Of a stretch of 64,000 bases of DNA, positions 17,765 through 26,452 are shown in pieces. The stretch is from Pseudoroseomonas aestuarii (GTDB lineage Bacteria > Pseudomonadota > Alphaproteobacteria > Acetobacterales > Acetobacteraceae), in assembly GCF_042651065.1 (NCBI RefSeq), contig NZ_JBHSCH010000003.1, forward strand, positions 89,820-153,819, in the 5' to 3' direction. The first letter of the stretch is position 1. Each line of letters begins with the position of its first letter. The notes beneath the pieces are model-generated. The model saw only the letters and a program-made list of their open reading frames with translations, was not told where the DNA came from and did not search any database. Position numbers and translations under genes: made by a program.

Positions 17765-20170
17765 ATGAATGTCACCACCCACCCCTCCGAGGGGATCGGG
17801 GCCAGTGTCCGCCGCCGGGAGGATCTCCGCTTCCTCTCCGGCCGCGGGCAGTACACGGACGATCTCAACCGTCCCGGCCAGCTGCATGCCTGGATTCTCC
17901 GCAGCCCCTATGCGCATGCGCGGATCGACGGCATCGACACCGCCGCGGCCGCCGCCATGCCGGGCGTGCAGGCCGTCTACACGGCGGCCGACATCGAGGC
18001 GGCCGGGCTTGGCGGCATCCCCTGCGGCTGGCAGGTGACGGGCAAGGGCGGCCAGGTGATGGCCGAGCCGATGCACCCGGTCCTCGCCAGCGGCAAGGTG
18101 CGCCATGTGGGCGACCCGGTGGCCGTGGTGGTGGCCGAGACCCGCAACCAGGCGCGGGACGCGGCGGAGGCCATCGCCGTCTCCTACACGCCGCTGCCGG
18201 CGCTCTCCAACATGGCGGCGGCGCTGGCGCCCGGCGCGCCCCTGCTGCACGACGACGCGCCCGGCAATGTCTGCTTCGACTGGGAGATCGGCGACGCCGC
18301 TGCGACCGACGCCGCCTTCGCCACGGCGCACAAGGTGGTCCGCTTCGAGACCACCAACAACCGGCTGGTGCCGAACGCCATGGAGCCGCGCGCGGCCATC
18401 GGCGACTACGACCCGCACAGCGGCGAGCACACCCTCTACACCACCAGCCAGAACCCGCATGTCATCCGGCTGCTGATGGGCGCCTTCGTGCTGAAGGTGC
18501 CGGAGCACCGGCTGCGGGTGGTGGCGCCCGATGTGGGCGGCGGCTTCGGCAGCAAGATCTACCACTATGCCGAGGAGGCCATCGTCACCTGGTCGGCGGC
18601 GCAGCTGAAGCGGCCGGTGAAGTGGACCTGCGAGCGCAGCGAGGCCTTCCTCTCCGACGCGCATGGGCGCGACCACGTCACCACCGCCGAGCTGGCGCTG
18701 GACCGGGAGGGGAAGTTCCTCGGCCTGCGCGTCTCGACGCTGGCGAATATGGGCGCCTACCTCTCCACCTTCGCGCCCGCCGTGCCGACCTATCTCTCGG
18801 CCACGCTGCTGGCCGGCGTCTACACCACCCCGGCCATCCACGGGCAGGTGAAGGCGGTGTTCACCTCCACCGTGCCGGTCGATGCCTATCGCGGCGCCGG
18901 GCGGCCCGAGACGACCTACCTGCTGGAGCGCCTCGTCGACGTCGCGGCGCGCGAGATGGGGATGGACCGCATCGAGATCCGGCGGAAGAACTTCATCCGA
19001 CCCGACCAGTTCCCGTACCAGACGCCGGTCGCCCTGCAATATGACAGCGGCGACTACGAGGCGACGTTGCGCGAGGCGCTGCGCGGCGCCGACTATGCCG
19101 GCTTCGAAGCCCGCCGCGCCGAGGCGAAGGCGCGCGGCAGGCTGCGCGGCATCGGCGTCTCGACTTATCTGGAGGCCTGCGGCATCGCGCCCTCCAAGCT
19201 GGTGGGGCAGCTCGGCGCGCGGGCGGGGTTGTACGAGGTGGCCAATATCCGCGTCCATCCCACCGGCAGCGTCTCGGTCTTCACCGGCACGCACAGCCAC
19301 GGGCAGGGGCATGAGACCACCTTCGCCCAGCTTGTCTCGGAGCAGCTCGGCGTGCCGCTCTCGCAGGTCGAGATCGTGCATGGGGATACCGGCAAGATCC
19401 CCTTCGGCATGGGTACCTACGGCTCGCGCAGCCTGGCCGTCGGCGGCAGCGCCATGGTCAAGGCGATGGACAAGATCATCGCCAAGGGCAGGAAGATCGC
19501 CGCCCACCTGCTGGAGGCCTCGGTCGAGGATATCGAGTTCAGCAACGGCCAGTTCCGCGTCGCCGGCACCGACCGCGCCAAGGCCTTCGCCGAGATCAGC
19601 ATGGCGGCCTACGTGCCGCACAACTACCCGATCGAGGAGATCGAGCCCGGGCTGGAGGAGACCGCCTTCTACGACCCGAAGAACTTCACCTATCCCGGCG
19701 GCTGCCACATCTGCGAGGTTGAGATCGACCCGGAGACGGGGGAGGTGGCCGTGGTCGCCTTCACCGCCTGCGACGATGTCGGGCGCGTCATCAACCCGAT
19801 GATCGTCGAAGGGCAGATCCAGGGCGGGCTGGCCCAGGGCATCGGCCAGGCGCTGATCGAGAACACGGTCTACGATGCCGAGGGCCAGCTGCTCTCCGCC
19901 AGTTTCAACGACTACGCCATGCCGCGCGCCACGCAGATCCCCTCCTTCGGCGTCTCCACCAGCACCACGCTGTGCACGCACAACCCGCTCGGCGTGAAGG
20001 GCTGTGGCGAGGTGGGCGCCATCGGCTCGCCGCCCGCCGTCATCAACGCGGTGGTGGACGCGCTGCGTGATTATGGCGTGACCCATGTCGAGATGCCGGC
20101 GACACCGCTGAAGATCTGGTCCATCATCCATGCCAAGGACGGCGCGGCCCTGCCCGCCGCCGCCGAGTAG
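17765..20170 (+). CDS. coxL: molybdopterin-binding large subunit, form II CoxL-type (AYRGAGR)
   Basis: Catalytic subunit of a molybdenum hydroxylase, 801 residues. It starts with IGASVRRREDLRFLSGRGQY, the common CoxL N-terminus, and has the molybdopterin cytosine dinucleotide-binding elements GGGFGSKIYHYAEE and GVKGCGEVGAIGSPPAVINA; the Glu in the latter is the expected active-site base. The diagnostic active-site loop is AYRGAGR at 374-380. Bona fide CO dehydrogenases (form I) have AYxCSFR with a Cys that binds Cu, and that Cys is absent here. The substrate is therefore unknown; related enzymes hydroxylate aldehydes, purines or N-heterocycles. GGGAGG lies 9 nt before the ATG. Confidence 0.94.
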   Translation: MNVTTHPSEGIGASVRRREDLRFLSGRGQYTDDLNRPGQLHAWILRSPYAHARIDGIDTAAAAAMPGVQAVYTAADIEAAGLGGIPCGWQVTGKGGQVMAEPMHPVLASGKVRHVGDPVAVVVAETRNQARDAAEAIAVSYTPLPALSNMAAALAPGAPLLHDDAPGNVCFDWEIGDAAATDAAFATAHKVVRFETTNNRLVPNAMEPRAAIGDYDPHSGEHTLYTTSQNPHVIRLLMGAFVLKVPEHRLRVVAPDVGGGFGSKIYHYAEEAIVTWSAAQLKRPVKWTCERSEAFLSDAHGRDHVTTAELALDREGKFLGLRVSTLANMGAYLSTFAPAVPTYLSATLLAGVYTTPAIHGQVKAVFTSTVPVDAYRGAGRPETTYLLERLVDVAAREMGMDRIEIRRKNFIRPDQFPYQTPVALQYDSGDYEATLREALRGADYAGFEARRAEAKARGRLRGIGVSTYLEACGIAPSKLVGQLGARAGLYEVANIRVHPTGSVSVFTGTHSHGQGHETTFAQLVSEQLGVPLSQVEIVHGDTGKIPFGMGTYGSRSLAVGGSAMVKAMDKIIAKGRKIAAHLLEASVEDIEFSNGQFRVAGTDRAKAFAEISMAAYVPHNYPIEEIEPGLEETAFYDPKNFTYPGGCHICEVEIDPETGEVAVVAFTACDDVGRVINPMIVEGQIQGGLAQGIGQALIENTVYDAEGQLLSASFNDYAMPRATQIPSFGVSTSTTLCTHNPLGVKGCGEVGAIGSPPAVINAVVDALRDYGVTHVEMPATPLKIWSIIHAKDGAALPAAAE

Positions 20171-20183
20171 GGAGCCCCTCGCG

Positions 20184-20978
20184 ATGTATGATTTCGCCTA
20201 CCACAAGCCGAGCAGCCTCGCGGATGCGGTGAAGCTGCTGGCCGAGGATCCGGATGCCAAGCCGATCTCCGGCGGCATGACCCTGCTGCCGGCGCTCAAG
20301 CACCGGTTGAACATGCCGACGGCGCTGATCGACCTCTCCGGCATCGCCGAGCTGCGCGGCATCAAGCGCGAGGGCGATGCCATCGTCATCGGCGCGATGG
20401 TCAAGCATTTCGAGGTTGCGACCGACCCGCAGATCATGGCGGCGATCCCGGCGCTGGCGCGCATGGCGGCGACGATCGGCGACACCCAGGTGCGCAACCG
20501 CGGCACCATCGGCGGCAGCCTGGCCAACAACGACCCGGCGGCCGACTACCCCGCCGCCGCGCTCGCCCTCGGCGCCACCCTGATCACCGACCGCCGGCAG
20601 ATCCCGGCCGACGATTTCTTCGTCGGCATGTTCACCACGGCGATGGAGCCGGGCGAGCTGCTCATCGGCGTCTCCTTCCCGATTCCCGAGAAGGCCGGCT
20701 ACGCCAAGCTGCGCAACCCGGCCAGCCGCTACTCGATGACGGGCGTCTTCGTCGCCAAGGGGCCGAAGGGCGTGGGCGTCGGCGTCAACGGCGCCGCCTC
20801 CTGCGCCTTCCGCCAGAAGGAGATGGAAGCCGCGCTCGCCGCCAACTGGTCGCCCGAGGCCGTGGCCAATATCCGCCAGCCGGCCAACGACCTGAACAGC
20901 GACATCCATGGCAGCGCCGAGTACCGCGCCAACCTGGTGACGGTGATGGCCAAGCGCGCCGTGGCCGACGCCGGCTGA
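20184..20978 (+). CDS. coxM: FAD-binding middle subunit (CoxM) of the molybdo-hydroxylase
   Basis: Flavoprotein subunit that passes electrons from the 2Fe-2S subunit, 264 residues. It begins MYDFAYHKPSSLADAVKLLA. FAD-binding motifs are visible in KPISGGMTLLPALKHRL and GDTQVRNRGTIGGSLANNDP, matching the AGGQS- and TIGG-type motifs of the family. AGGGAG lies in the spacer after coxL. A hairpin right after the stop suggests the SLM operon ends here. No coxDEFG maturation genes follow, which also fits a form II operon. Confidence 0.93.
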   Translation: MYDFAYHKPSSLADAVKLLAEDPDAKPISGGMTLLPALKHRLNMPTALIDLSGIAELRGIKREGDAIVIGAMVKHFEVATDPQIMAAIPALARMAATIGDTQVRNRGTIGGSLANNDPAADYPAAALALGATLITDRRQIPADDFFVGMFTTAMEPGELLIGVSFPIPEKAGYAKLRNPASRYSMTGVFVAKGPKGVGVGVNGAASCAFRQKEMEAALAANWSPEAVANIRQPANDLNSDIHGSAEYRANLVTVMAKRAVADAG

Positions 20979-20987
20979 GGCGATTCC

Positions 20988-21013
20988 GGGCCGGCCCTAT
21001 GGCCGGCCCCCTT
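20988..21013 (+). terminator. hairpin after coxM, probable terminator
   Basis: A 9-bp perfect stem GGGCCGGCC/GGCCGGCCC with CTAT loop is followed by CCTTT. The T tract is short, so termination may be partial. The stem overlaps the region upstream of the AtzH-like gene. Confidence 0.5.
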
Positions 21014-21076
21014 TCGCCCGCGCGCGTGCTGCGGCACGCTGCACCTCCTGGTTCCTGGCAGCGGAGGGGTGCTCGC

Positions 21077-21472
21077 GTGCAGATCGACGATCCGGCGGTG
21101 ATTGCGGAAGTCCGGGCGGTGTTCGACCGCTACGAGGACGCGCTGATGAACAACCGCACGGAAATCCTGGACGGCATCTTCTGGGCCGATCCGCGCACCG
21201 TGCGCTTCGGCATCGGCGAGATCCTCTACGGGCACGACGCCATCCGCGCCTTCCGCGCCTCGGTGAAGGCCTATGCGCAGCGTGTGCAGCGGACGGTGCA
21301 CATCGTCGCCTTCGGGCAGGATTTCGCCGCCACCCATCTGGAATACGAGCGCGTCGGCACTGGCCTGATCGGGCGGGAGACCAAGATCATGGCGCGGCTG
21401 CCGGAAGGCTGGCGCGTCGTCTCCGCCCATGTCTCGCTGCTCGGGCGCGACGCCGCGCTGCAATCGCGGTGA
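21077..21472 (+). CDS. AtzH-like SnoaL-type protein (DUF3225 family)
   Basis: A 131-residue single-domain protein of the NTF2/SnoaL fold. The N-terminus IDDPAVIAEVRAVFDRYEDA and the core RFGIGEILYGHDAIRAFRAS match the AtzH/DUF3225 family, whose members often accompany amidases or oxidoreductases in catabolic operons. The start is taken as GTG 21077 because GGAGGGG lies 8 nt upstream and the length then fits the family. Its stop overlaps the next start (GTGA), so it is translationally coupled to the FAD oxidoreductase. Its exact role is unknown. Confidence 0.82.
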   Translation: MQIDDPAVIAEVRAVFDRYEDALMNNRTEILDGIFWADPRTVRFGIGEILYGHDAIRAFRASVKAYAQRVQRTVHIVAFGQDFAATHLEYERVGTGLIGRETKIMARLPEGWRVVSAHVSLLGRDAALQSR

Positions 21473-22743
21473 GCGGCGCCATGCGGGGCCATGCCGCGAT
21501 CATCGGCGCCGGGATCGTCGGCGCCGCCACCGCGCTGGCGCTGCGGCGTGAGGGCTGGGATGTCACCCTCATCGATCCTGGCGAGCCGGGCGGCGAGCAG
21601 GCGGCGAGCTATGGCAACGGCGCCTGGCTCTCGCCGCAATCCGTCATCCCGCCCGCCATGCCGGGGACATGGAAGAAGGTGCCGGGCTTCCTGCGCGATC
21701 CGCTGGGGCCGCTGGCCATCCGCTGGGGCTACCTGCCGCGCGTGGCGCCCTGGCTGCTGCGCTACCTCTGGGCCGGCTGGACCGAGGCCAAGGTGCTGCG
21801 CACCGCGCGGGCGCTGAAGCCGCTGCTCGACGGCGCGCCCGCGCTGCACCAGGCGCTGGCCGAGGAGGCCGGGGTGCCGGAGCTGATCCACCGCACCGGG
21901 CTGATGTACATCTATCCCAGCCGCGCCGCCTTCGAGACGGAGGCGATGGCCTGGCGCATCCGCGCCGAGGTCGGCCTCGCCTGGCGCGAGGTGGGGGAGG
22001 AGGAACTGCGCCAGCGCGAGCCTACCCTCGACCGCCGCTACACTTTCGGCATCCTGGCCGAGCAGGGTGGCCACTGCGCCGACCCCGGCGCCTATGTGGC
22101 GGCGCTGGTGGCGCTGGCCGAGCGGGAAGGGGTGCGCCGCGCGCGCAGCGCCGCCACCGGCTTCCGCGTCGAGGGCGGAAGGCTGCGCGCGGTGACGACG
22201 CAGGGCGGCGAGATCGCCGCCGACCGGGCGGTGATCGCCGCCGGTGCCCATTCCAAGGTGCTGGCCGCCGCCGCCGGCAGCCGCGTGCCGTTGCAGACCG
22301 AGCGCGGCTACCACGCGGTGATCGCGAATCCCGAGACGGGGCCACGCATTCCGCTGATGCCGTCGGACGGCAAGATGGCCATCACCATGACCCGCGCGGG
22401 GCTGCGCGTCGCCGGGCAGGTGGAGATCGCCGCGCTCGACGCGGCGCCCAACTGGAAGCGCGCCGAGATCCTGCGCGACCACCTGCTGCGCTGCTTCCCC
22501 GGCCTGCCGCGCGACCTGCCGGCGGAGCGGGTGAAGGTCTGGATGGGCAACCGTCCCAGCATGCCGGACGGCCTGCCCTGCATCGGCCCGGCGCGGAATT
22601 CGGGCGATATCGTGCTGGCCTTCGGGCATGGCCATGTGGGGCTGGTGGCCGGCCCGCGCACGGCCGCGCTGGTGGCCGCGCTGCTGGCCGGCCGGCGCCC
22701 GGATATTGCGCTGGAACCCTACGATCCACGGCGATTCGACTAG
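21469..22743 (+). CDS. FAD-dependent oxidoreductase, D-amino-acid dehydrogenase (DadA)-like
   Basis: Predicted flavoprotein of the DAO superfamily that oxidises amines or D-amino acids and feeds electrons to the respiratory chain. The 424 residues (from GTG 21469; ATG 21481 is an alternative) begin with the dinucleotide fold AAIIGAGIVGAATALALRRE. YGNGAWLSPQSVIPP and KVWMGNRPSMPDGLPCIGP near the C-terminus are DadA-like, and the final FGHGHVGLVAGP is the usual flavin-binding tail motif. It overlaps the AtzH-like gene by 4 bp. Substrate unknown; it may oxidise a product of the preceding hydroxylase (inference). Confidence 0.88.
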   Translation: MSGAMRGHAAIIGAGIVGAATALALRREGWDVTLIDPGEPGGEQAASYGNGAWLSPQSVIPPAMPGTWKKVPGFLRDPLGPLAIRWGYLPRVAPWLLRYLWAGWTEAKVLRTARALKPLLDGAPALHQALAEEAGVPELIHRTGLMYIYPSRAAFETEAMAWRIRAEVGLAWREVGEEELRQREPTLDRRYTFGILAEQGGHCADPGAYVAALVALAEREGVRRARSAATGFRVEGGRLRAVTTQGGEIAADRAVIAAGAHSKVLAAAAGSRVPLQTERGYHAVIANPETGPRIPLMPSDGKMAITMTRAGLRVAGQVEIAALDAAPNWKRAEILRDHLLRCFPGLPRDLPAERVKVWMGNRPSMPDGLPCIGPARNSGDIVLAFGHGHVGLVAGPRTAALVAALLAGRRPDIALEPYDPRRFD

Positions 22744-22826
22744 CAATCGGGACGCTCTGGTGCGAGGATGGACCATGCCGGCCCTGCATCCCGTCGGGCC
22801 GCACACTTTTACGGATACGAGACGCA

Positions 22827-23633
22827 GTGTTTCCGGATAACGATTCGCAGGGCGGCGCCGGGCCCATCGAGGCCGAGGTCAAGTGGTACAACGGCCGTAA
22901 GGGGTTCGGCTTCGTACTGGGCCCGGACGGTCAGGACGTGTTCTTCCACGCTTCGGCGCTCACCGAGGCCGGGATCGAGCCGCCCGAGACCGGTGACAAG
23001 CTGGTCTGCGAGATCGGCGCGGACCGCCAGGGTCGCCGGCTGGTGACCAAGATCCACGAGCGCAAGCTCGGCCCGGGCGCCCCGCCCGGTGGCGACCGTC
23101 CCCGCCGCGACTTTGGTGCCGGTGGCTTCGGCGACCGTCCGCCGCGCCGCGACTTCGGCGACCGTCCGCCGCGCCGCGACTTCGGCGCGCCCGGTGGCTT
23201 CGGCGACCGTGGCGGCTTCGGCGACCGTCCGCCGCGCCGCGACTTTGGTGCGCCCGGTGGCTTCGGCGACCGTGGCGGCTTCGGCGACCGTCCGCCGCGC
23301 CGTGATTTCGGCGACCGTGGCGGCTTCGGTGGCGGCGGCGGCGGTGGTGGCTTCGGCGCGCCGCGCAGCTTCGGCGACCGTCCGCCGCGCCGCGACTTCG
23401 GCGGCCGTGACGAGGGTGGCCCGACCTACGCCGTGAACGGCACGGTGAAGTGGTTCGACCAGGTGCGCGGCTTCGGCTTCGTCACGCCGGATGATGGTGG
23501 CCAGGACGTGTTCCTGCACTCTTCCGTGCTGCAGCGCGCCGGCAAGCAGGATGTCCAGCAGGGCGAGAAGCTCAACCTGGAGGTCCGCGACGGCCAGCGT
23601 GGCCGCCAGGCGGTGGTGCTGAAGGGCAACTGA
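22827..23633 (+). CDS. two-domain cold-shock protein with RG-rich disordered linker
   Basis: A 268-residue nucleic-acid-binding protein. Cold-shock domain 1 spans about residues 12-75 (KWYNGRKGFGFV, DVFFHAS) and domain 2 about 202-268 (KWFDQVRGFGFV, DVFLHSSVL); both keep the RNP1 and RNP2 aromatic residues. Between them lie about 120 residues of low complexity built from FGDRPPRRDFG and GGFGDRGGFG units and a run of glycines. The start is GTG 22827 since no ATG fits; the ribosome site is weak. Tandem cold-shock domains are known in alphaproteobacteria, but a long RGG-like linker is unusual. A strong terminator follows. Confidence 0.9.
   Translation: MFPDNDSQGGAGPIEAEVKWYNGRKGFGFVLGPDGQDVFFHASALTEAGIEPPETGDKLVCEIGADRQGRRLVTKIHERKLGPGAPPGGDRPRRDFGAGGFGDRPPRRDFGDRPPRRDFGAPGGFGDRGGFGDRPPRRDFGAPGGFGDRGGFGDRPPRRDFGDRGGFGGGGGGGGFGAPRSFGDRPPRRDFGGRDEGGPTYAVNGTVKWFDQVRGFGFVTPDDGGQDVFLHSSVLQRAGKQDVQQGEKLNLEVRDGQRGRQAVVLKGN
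23095..23412. repeat. in-frame repeats encoding RG-rich linker
   Basis: Near-identical copies of a unit reading GGCGACCGTCCGCCGCGCCG recur in frame, each coding for FGDRPPRRDFG, interspersed with GGCTTCGGCGACCGTGGC units. The repeats are exact enough to expand or contract by slippage or recombination. Confidence 0.85.
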
Positions 23634-23667
23634 GCCCCCGGCGCCGTCCCGCGACGGAATGAATGGA

Positions 23668-23699
23668 GCCCCCGGCGCAGCCCGCGCCGGGGGCTTTTT
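23668..23699 (+). terminator. intrinsic terminator of the cold-shock gene
   Basis: An 11-bp perfect GC stem (GCCCCCGGCGC/GCGCCGGGGGC) with a 5-nt loop is followed by TTTTT, 34 bp after the stop codon. Confidence 0.92.
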
Positions 23700-23782
23700 C
23701 GTGCCTTAGCGATATCTTCAATGCTGCGGGTCCAGAACATATCCCGAGCGCCGGCCGGAGCCGGCTGAAGGGAAACCCTTGC

Positions 23783-24472
23783 ATGTCGCTGGATTCTGCT
23801 CCCCTGCTTCCCACGCCATCCCCTGGCCTGCGGCCCACGGAGATGGACGAACTCGACAGCATCCTCGCCGCCGGGCGCCAACTCAGCAGCGCCAAGGCAA
23901 TGCTCGACCTGCTGCGCCAGGTGCTGGAAGACATCGACATGCTGGCCAGCGAGGCCGGCCGCATCCTCGTCCTGATCGCAGATCCCGCCCTGCCCGGGGA
24001 GGAGGGCCGCGCCGCCCTGGCGCGCTACCAGCGGAACTTCCAGGAGATCCTCTCGCTGCTGGCCGCTTCGCGCCATGTCAGCCAGCTGCTGATGAGCAAC
24101 GCGGAGGATGGCAACCCGGGCATGCTTCGCTCGCTGGACCTGCTGGAGCGGATCGCCAGCCGGCTGCCGCGCCCGCCCGCCGATTCGGCCGCCGCCCGCG
24201 CCATGCTGCCGGATCTCAGTGCCTTCACCCTGGCCGTGCTGGAAGCGCGCGACAGCTTCGCCGCCGACCGTGGCGCCATCGAGGCCCAGCTTTCGCTGAA
24301 CCTGGAGCAGCTGGACGACCAGCAGGCCACGCTCGGCGCGCTGGAGGACACGGACCTGCTGAAGGAGGCGGCGCGGCTGCAGGCGCTGCAGATCCGCCAG
24401 CAGCTTGCCGGGCATGCCATCGGTTTGGGCGCATTGGTGCCCCGTTGCCTGCTGGATTTGCGCAGCGTCTGA
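23783..24472 (+). CDS. flagellin-C-terminus-like protein, function unknown
   Basis: A 229-residue, mostly helical protein without signal peptide. The last 45 residues (DTDLLKEAARLQALQIRQQL and then the PRCLLDLRS end) closely follow the C-terminal D0 helix of alphaproteobacterial flagellins, including the DxDLAxExxxLQxLQxRQQLG-like pattern. The preceding EAQLSLNLEQLDDQQATLGA also looks like D1/D0 heptads. The N-terminal ASQRxxSAKAMLDLL-like part (GRQLSSAKAMLDLL) is weaker. The protein is shorter than flagellin and has no central D2/D3 domain; no flagellar genes are nearby. It could be a diverged flagellin, a hook-associated protein or a regulator using the same coiled coil. Confidence 0.6.
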   Translation: MSLDSAPLLPTPSPGLRPTEMDELDSILAAGRQLSSAKAMLDLLRQVLEDIDMLASEAGRILVLIADPALPGEEGRAALARYQRNFQEILSLLAASRHVSQLLMSNAEDGNPGMLRSLDLLERIASRLPRPPADSAAARAMLPDLSAFTLAVLEARDSFAADRGAIEAQLSLNLEQLDDQQATLGALEDTDLLKEAARLQALQIRQQLAGHAIGLGALVPRCLLDLRSV

Positions 24473-24564
24473 ACGCGGCGTGGAAAGGGGGCGCTTTCCG
24501 GGTTCCCCCCATTGCCGGCGCAGGGATAGCCTCGGTGCTGCACACAGAAGGAGAGCCACCGACA

Positions 24565-25554
24565 ATGCGCCGATTGCTGCTTGGCCTCGCACTGGCCGGC
24601 TTATGGGCCCCTCTCGCCACGGCACAGGCACAGGACGCCGCGTGGCCCAACCGGCCCATCACCCTGATGGGCGGCTTTCCGAACGGCTCCGGCGTGGACA
24701 TCTACCAGCGCAAGTTGGCCGAGCCGCTCTCCCAGGCCTTGGGCGTGCCGGTGGTGGTGGACAACCGCAGCGGCGCCGGCGGCAACATCGCCAGCGATCA
24801 TGTGGCCAAGGCGAAGCCGGATGGCTACACCTTCCTCTTCGGCACGGCCGGCACCCACGCCATCAACGCCACGCTCTACCGCAGCCTGCCCTTCGACCCG
24901 GTGAAGGACAGCACGCCCATCGCCCATCTGGGCGACGTGCCGAACGTGCTCACCGTCAGCGCGGAGCGGCGGCCCGGCCTCGCCACCTGCCAGGACGTGA
25001 TCCGCACGGCGAAGGCGCAGCCGGGCAAGCTGAACTACGCCTCCACCGGCAACGGCGCCTCGACCCACCTGGCCGGCGCGCAGTTCGCGCAGGTGGCGGG
25101 GCTGGACATCGTGCATGTGCCCTTCCGCGGGCAGCCCGGCGCGCAGACGGCGCTGCTGTCCGGCGATGTGGACCTGTTCTTCAACCAGTCCGGCCCCTCC
25201 ATCGGCTACATCAAGCAGGGGCAGGTGAAGGGGCTGGCGGTGACGACGGCCAAGCGCCTGGAGGCGTTGCCCGAGGTGCCCACCGTGGCCGAGGCCTGCG
25301 GCCTGCCGGGCTTCGACAGCAGCACCTGGTACGGCATCTTCGCGCCGCCCGGCCTGCCGGAGCCCATCCAGGCGCGGATGAACGCCGAGATCCAGCGCAT
25401 CATCACCACGCCCGAGTTCCGCCGCTGGCTGATCGACACCCAGGGCATCACACCCAGCACCCTCTCCACCCCGGCCGAGTTCCGCGCCGTGCAGGAGCGC
25501 GACATCGCCCGCTGGGGCGAGGTGGTGCGCCGCTCCGGCGCGCAGGTGGACTGA
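24565..25554 (+). CDS. tripartite tricarboxylate transporter substrate-binding protein (Bug family)
   Basis: Periplasmic binding protein of 329 residues with a Sec signal peptide (about 1-22, TAQAQ). Family motifs are WPNRPITLMGGFPNGSGVD, VVVDNRSGAGGNIASD, KPDGYTFLFGTAGTHA, the central VPFRGQPGAQTALLSGDVDL and EVPTVAEACGLPGFDSSTWY. AAGGAGAG precedes the ATG. Bug proteins bind small carboxylates or amides and normally feed a TctAB permease; none is in the window, as is common for the many orphan Bug genes in this group. The ligand is unknown. Confidence 0.93.
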   Translation: MRRLLLGLALAGLWAPLATAQAQDAAWPNRPITLMGGFPNGSGVDIYQRKLAEPLSQALGVPVVVDNRSGAGGNIASDHVAKAKPDGYTFLFGTAGTHAINATLYRSLPFDPVKDSTPIAHLGDVPNVLTVSAERRPGLATCQDVIRTAKAQPGKLNYASTGNGASTHLAGAQFAQVAGLDIVHVPFRGQPGAQTALLSGDVDLFFNQSGPSIGYIKQGQVKGLAVTTAKRLEALPEVPTVAEACGLPGFDSSTWYGIFAPPGLPEPIQARMNAEIQRIITTPEFRRWLIDTQGITPSTLSTPAEFRAVQERDIARWGEVVRRSGAQVD

Positions 25555-25561
25555 CGCGGCA

Positions 25562-25587
25562 GGGCCGGGGCGGTCGCGCCCCGGCCC
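25562..25587. terminator. bidirectional hairpin between convergent Bug and SDR genes
   Basis: An 11-bp perfect stem GGGCCGGGGCG/CGCCCCGGCCC with GTCG loop sits exactly between two convergent stop codons. There is no U tract, so it is a terminator-like barrier rather than a classical intrinsic terminator. Confidence 0.45.
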
Positions 25588-25594
25588 GCCTGGC

Positions 25595-26344
25595 TCAGCC
25601 GCGCCCGACGAAGGGCATCTTCGTCGCCATCACCGTCATGAACTGGATGTTGGCGTCGAGCGGCAGCGAGGCCATGTGCAGCACGGCCTCGCCCACATGC
25701 CGCACATCCATGCGCGGCTCCACCATCATGGTGCCGTTGGCCTGCGGCACGCCCTTGGTCATGCGGTCGGTCATCTCGGTCGCGGCGTTGCCGACGTCGA
25801 TCTGGCCGCAGGCGATGTCCCATTTCCGCCCGTCGAGGCTGAGCGACTTGGTCAGGCCGCCGATGGCGTGCTTGGTGGCCGTGTATGGGGCCGAGCCGGG
25901 ACGCGGCGCGTAGGCGCTGATCGAGCCGTTGTTGATGATGCGGCCGCCGCGCGGCTCCTGGTGCTTCATCATGCGGTAGGCCTCCTGCGCGCAGAGGAAG
26001 GCGCCGTTCAGGTTGGCCGCGACCACGCCGAACCAGTCCTCGTGCGAGATCTCGTCGAAATCGACCGCCGGGCTGCCGCGCCCCGCATTGTTGAACAGCA
26101 GGTCGCAGCGGCCCCACTTCTCCTTCACGGCGGCGAACAGCGCGGCCACGGAGGCGGCGTCGCCCACATCCGTCGGCACCGCCAGGCAGCGCGCGCCGGC
26201 CTCGCCCGCCTGGGCGATGGTGGCCTCCAGCGCATCGGCGCGGCGGCCGGCGAGGGCGACATGCCAGCCTGCGCCCAGCAGGGCGAGCGCGGCGGCGCGG
26301 CCGATGCCGCTGCCCGCGCCTGTGACGACGGCGATCTTGCTCAT
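25595..26344 (-). CDS. short-chain dehydrogenase/reductase
   Basis: A 249-residue NAD(P)-dependent oxidoreductase. The Rossmann motif VVTGAGSGIGRAAALALL (TGxxxGIG) is at the N-terminus, then NNAG (86-89), the catalytic Ser in NNGSISAYAPRPG and YTATK with the catalytic Tyr and Lys. DVGNAATEMT matches the loop after strand 6. GGGGAA lies before ATG 26344. It is a classical SDR, convergent with the Bug gene and divergent from the next gene. The substrate cannot be assigned. Confidence 0.9.
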   Translation of the reverse strand: MSKIAVVTGAGSGIGRAAALALLGAGWHVALAGRRADALEATIAQAGEAGARCLAVPTDVGDAASVAALFAAVKEKWGRCDLLFNNAGRGSPAVDFDEISHEDWFGVVAANLNGAFLCAQEAYRMMKHQEPRGGRIINNGSISAYAPRPGSAPYTATKHAIGGLTKSLSLDGRKWDIACGQIDVGNAATEMTDRMTKGVPQANGTMMVEPRMDVRHVGEAVLHMASLPLDANIQFMTVMATKMPFVGRG

Positions 26345-26452
26345 GGGCGTTCCCCTTCTTAACTGAATCGTGCCGCAGCCTGCGGCGGCCGGAGCGGAAG
26401 CGCAAGCCAGCTCCGGCGCGGCTGTCCGGCCTGGCCGGTAGGGGGATTTCCG

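Noticed and set aside
23095..23412. CRISPR-like array
   Set aside because: The short repeats are in frame inside a coding sequence, encode RG-rich protein and have no unique spacers of constant length.
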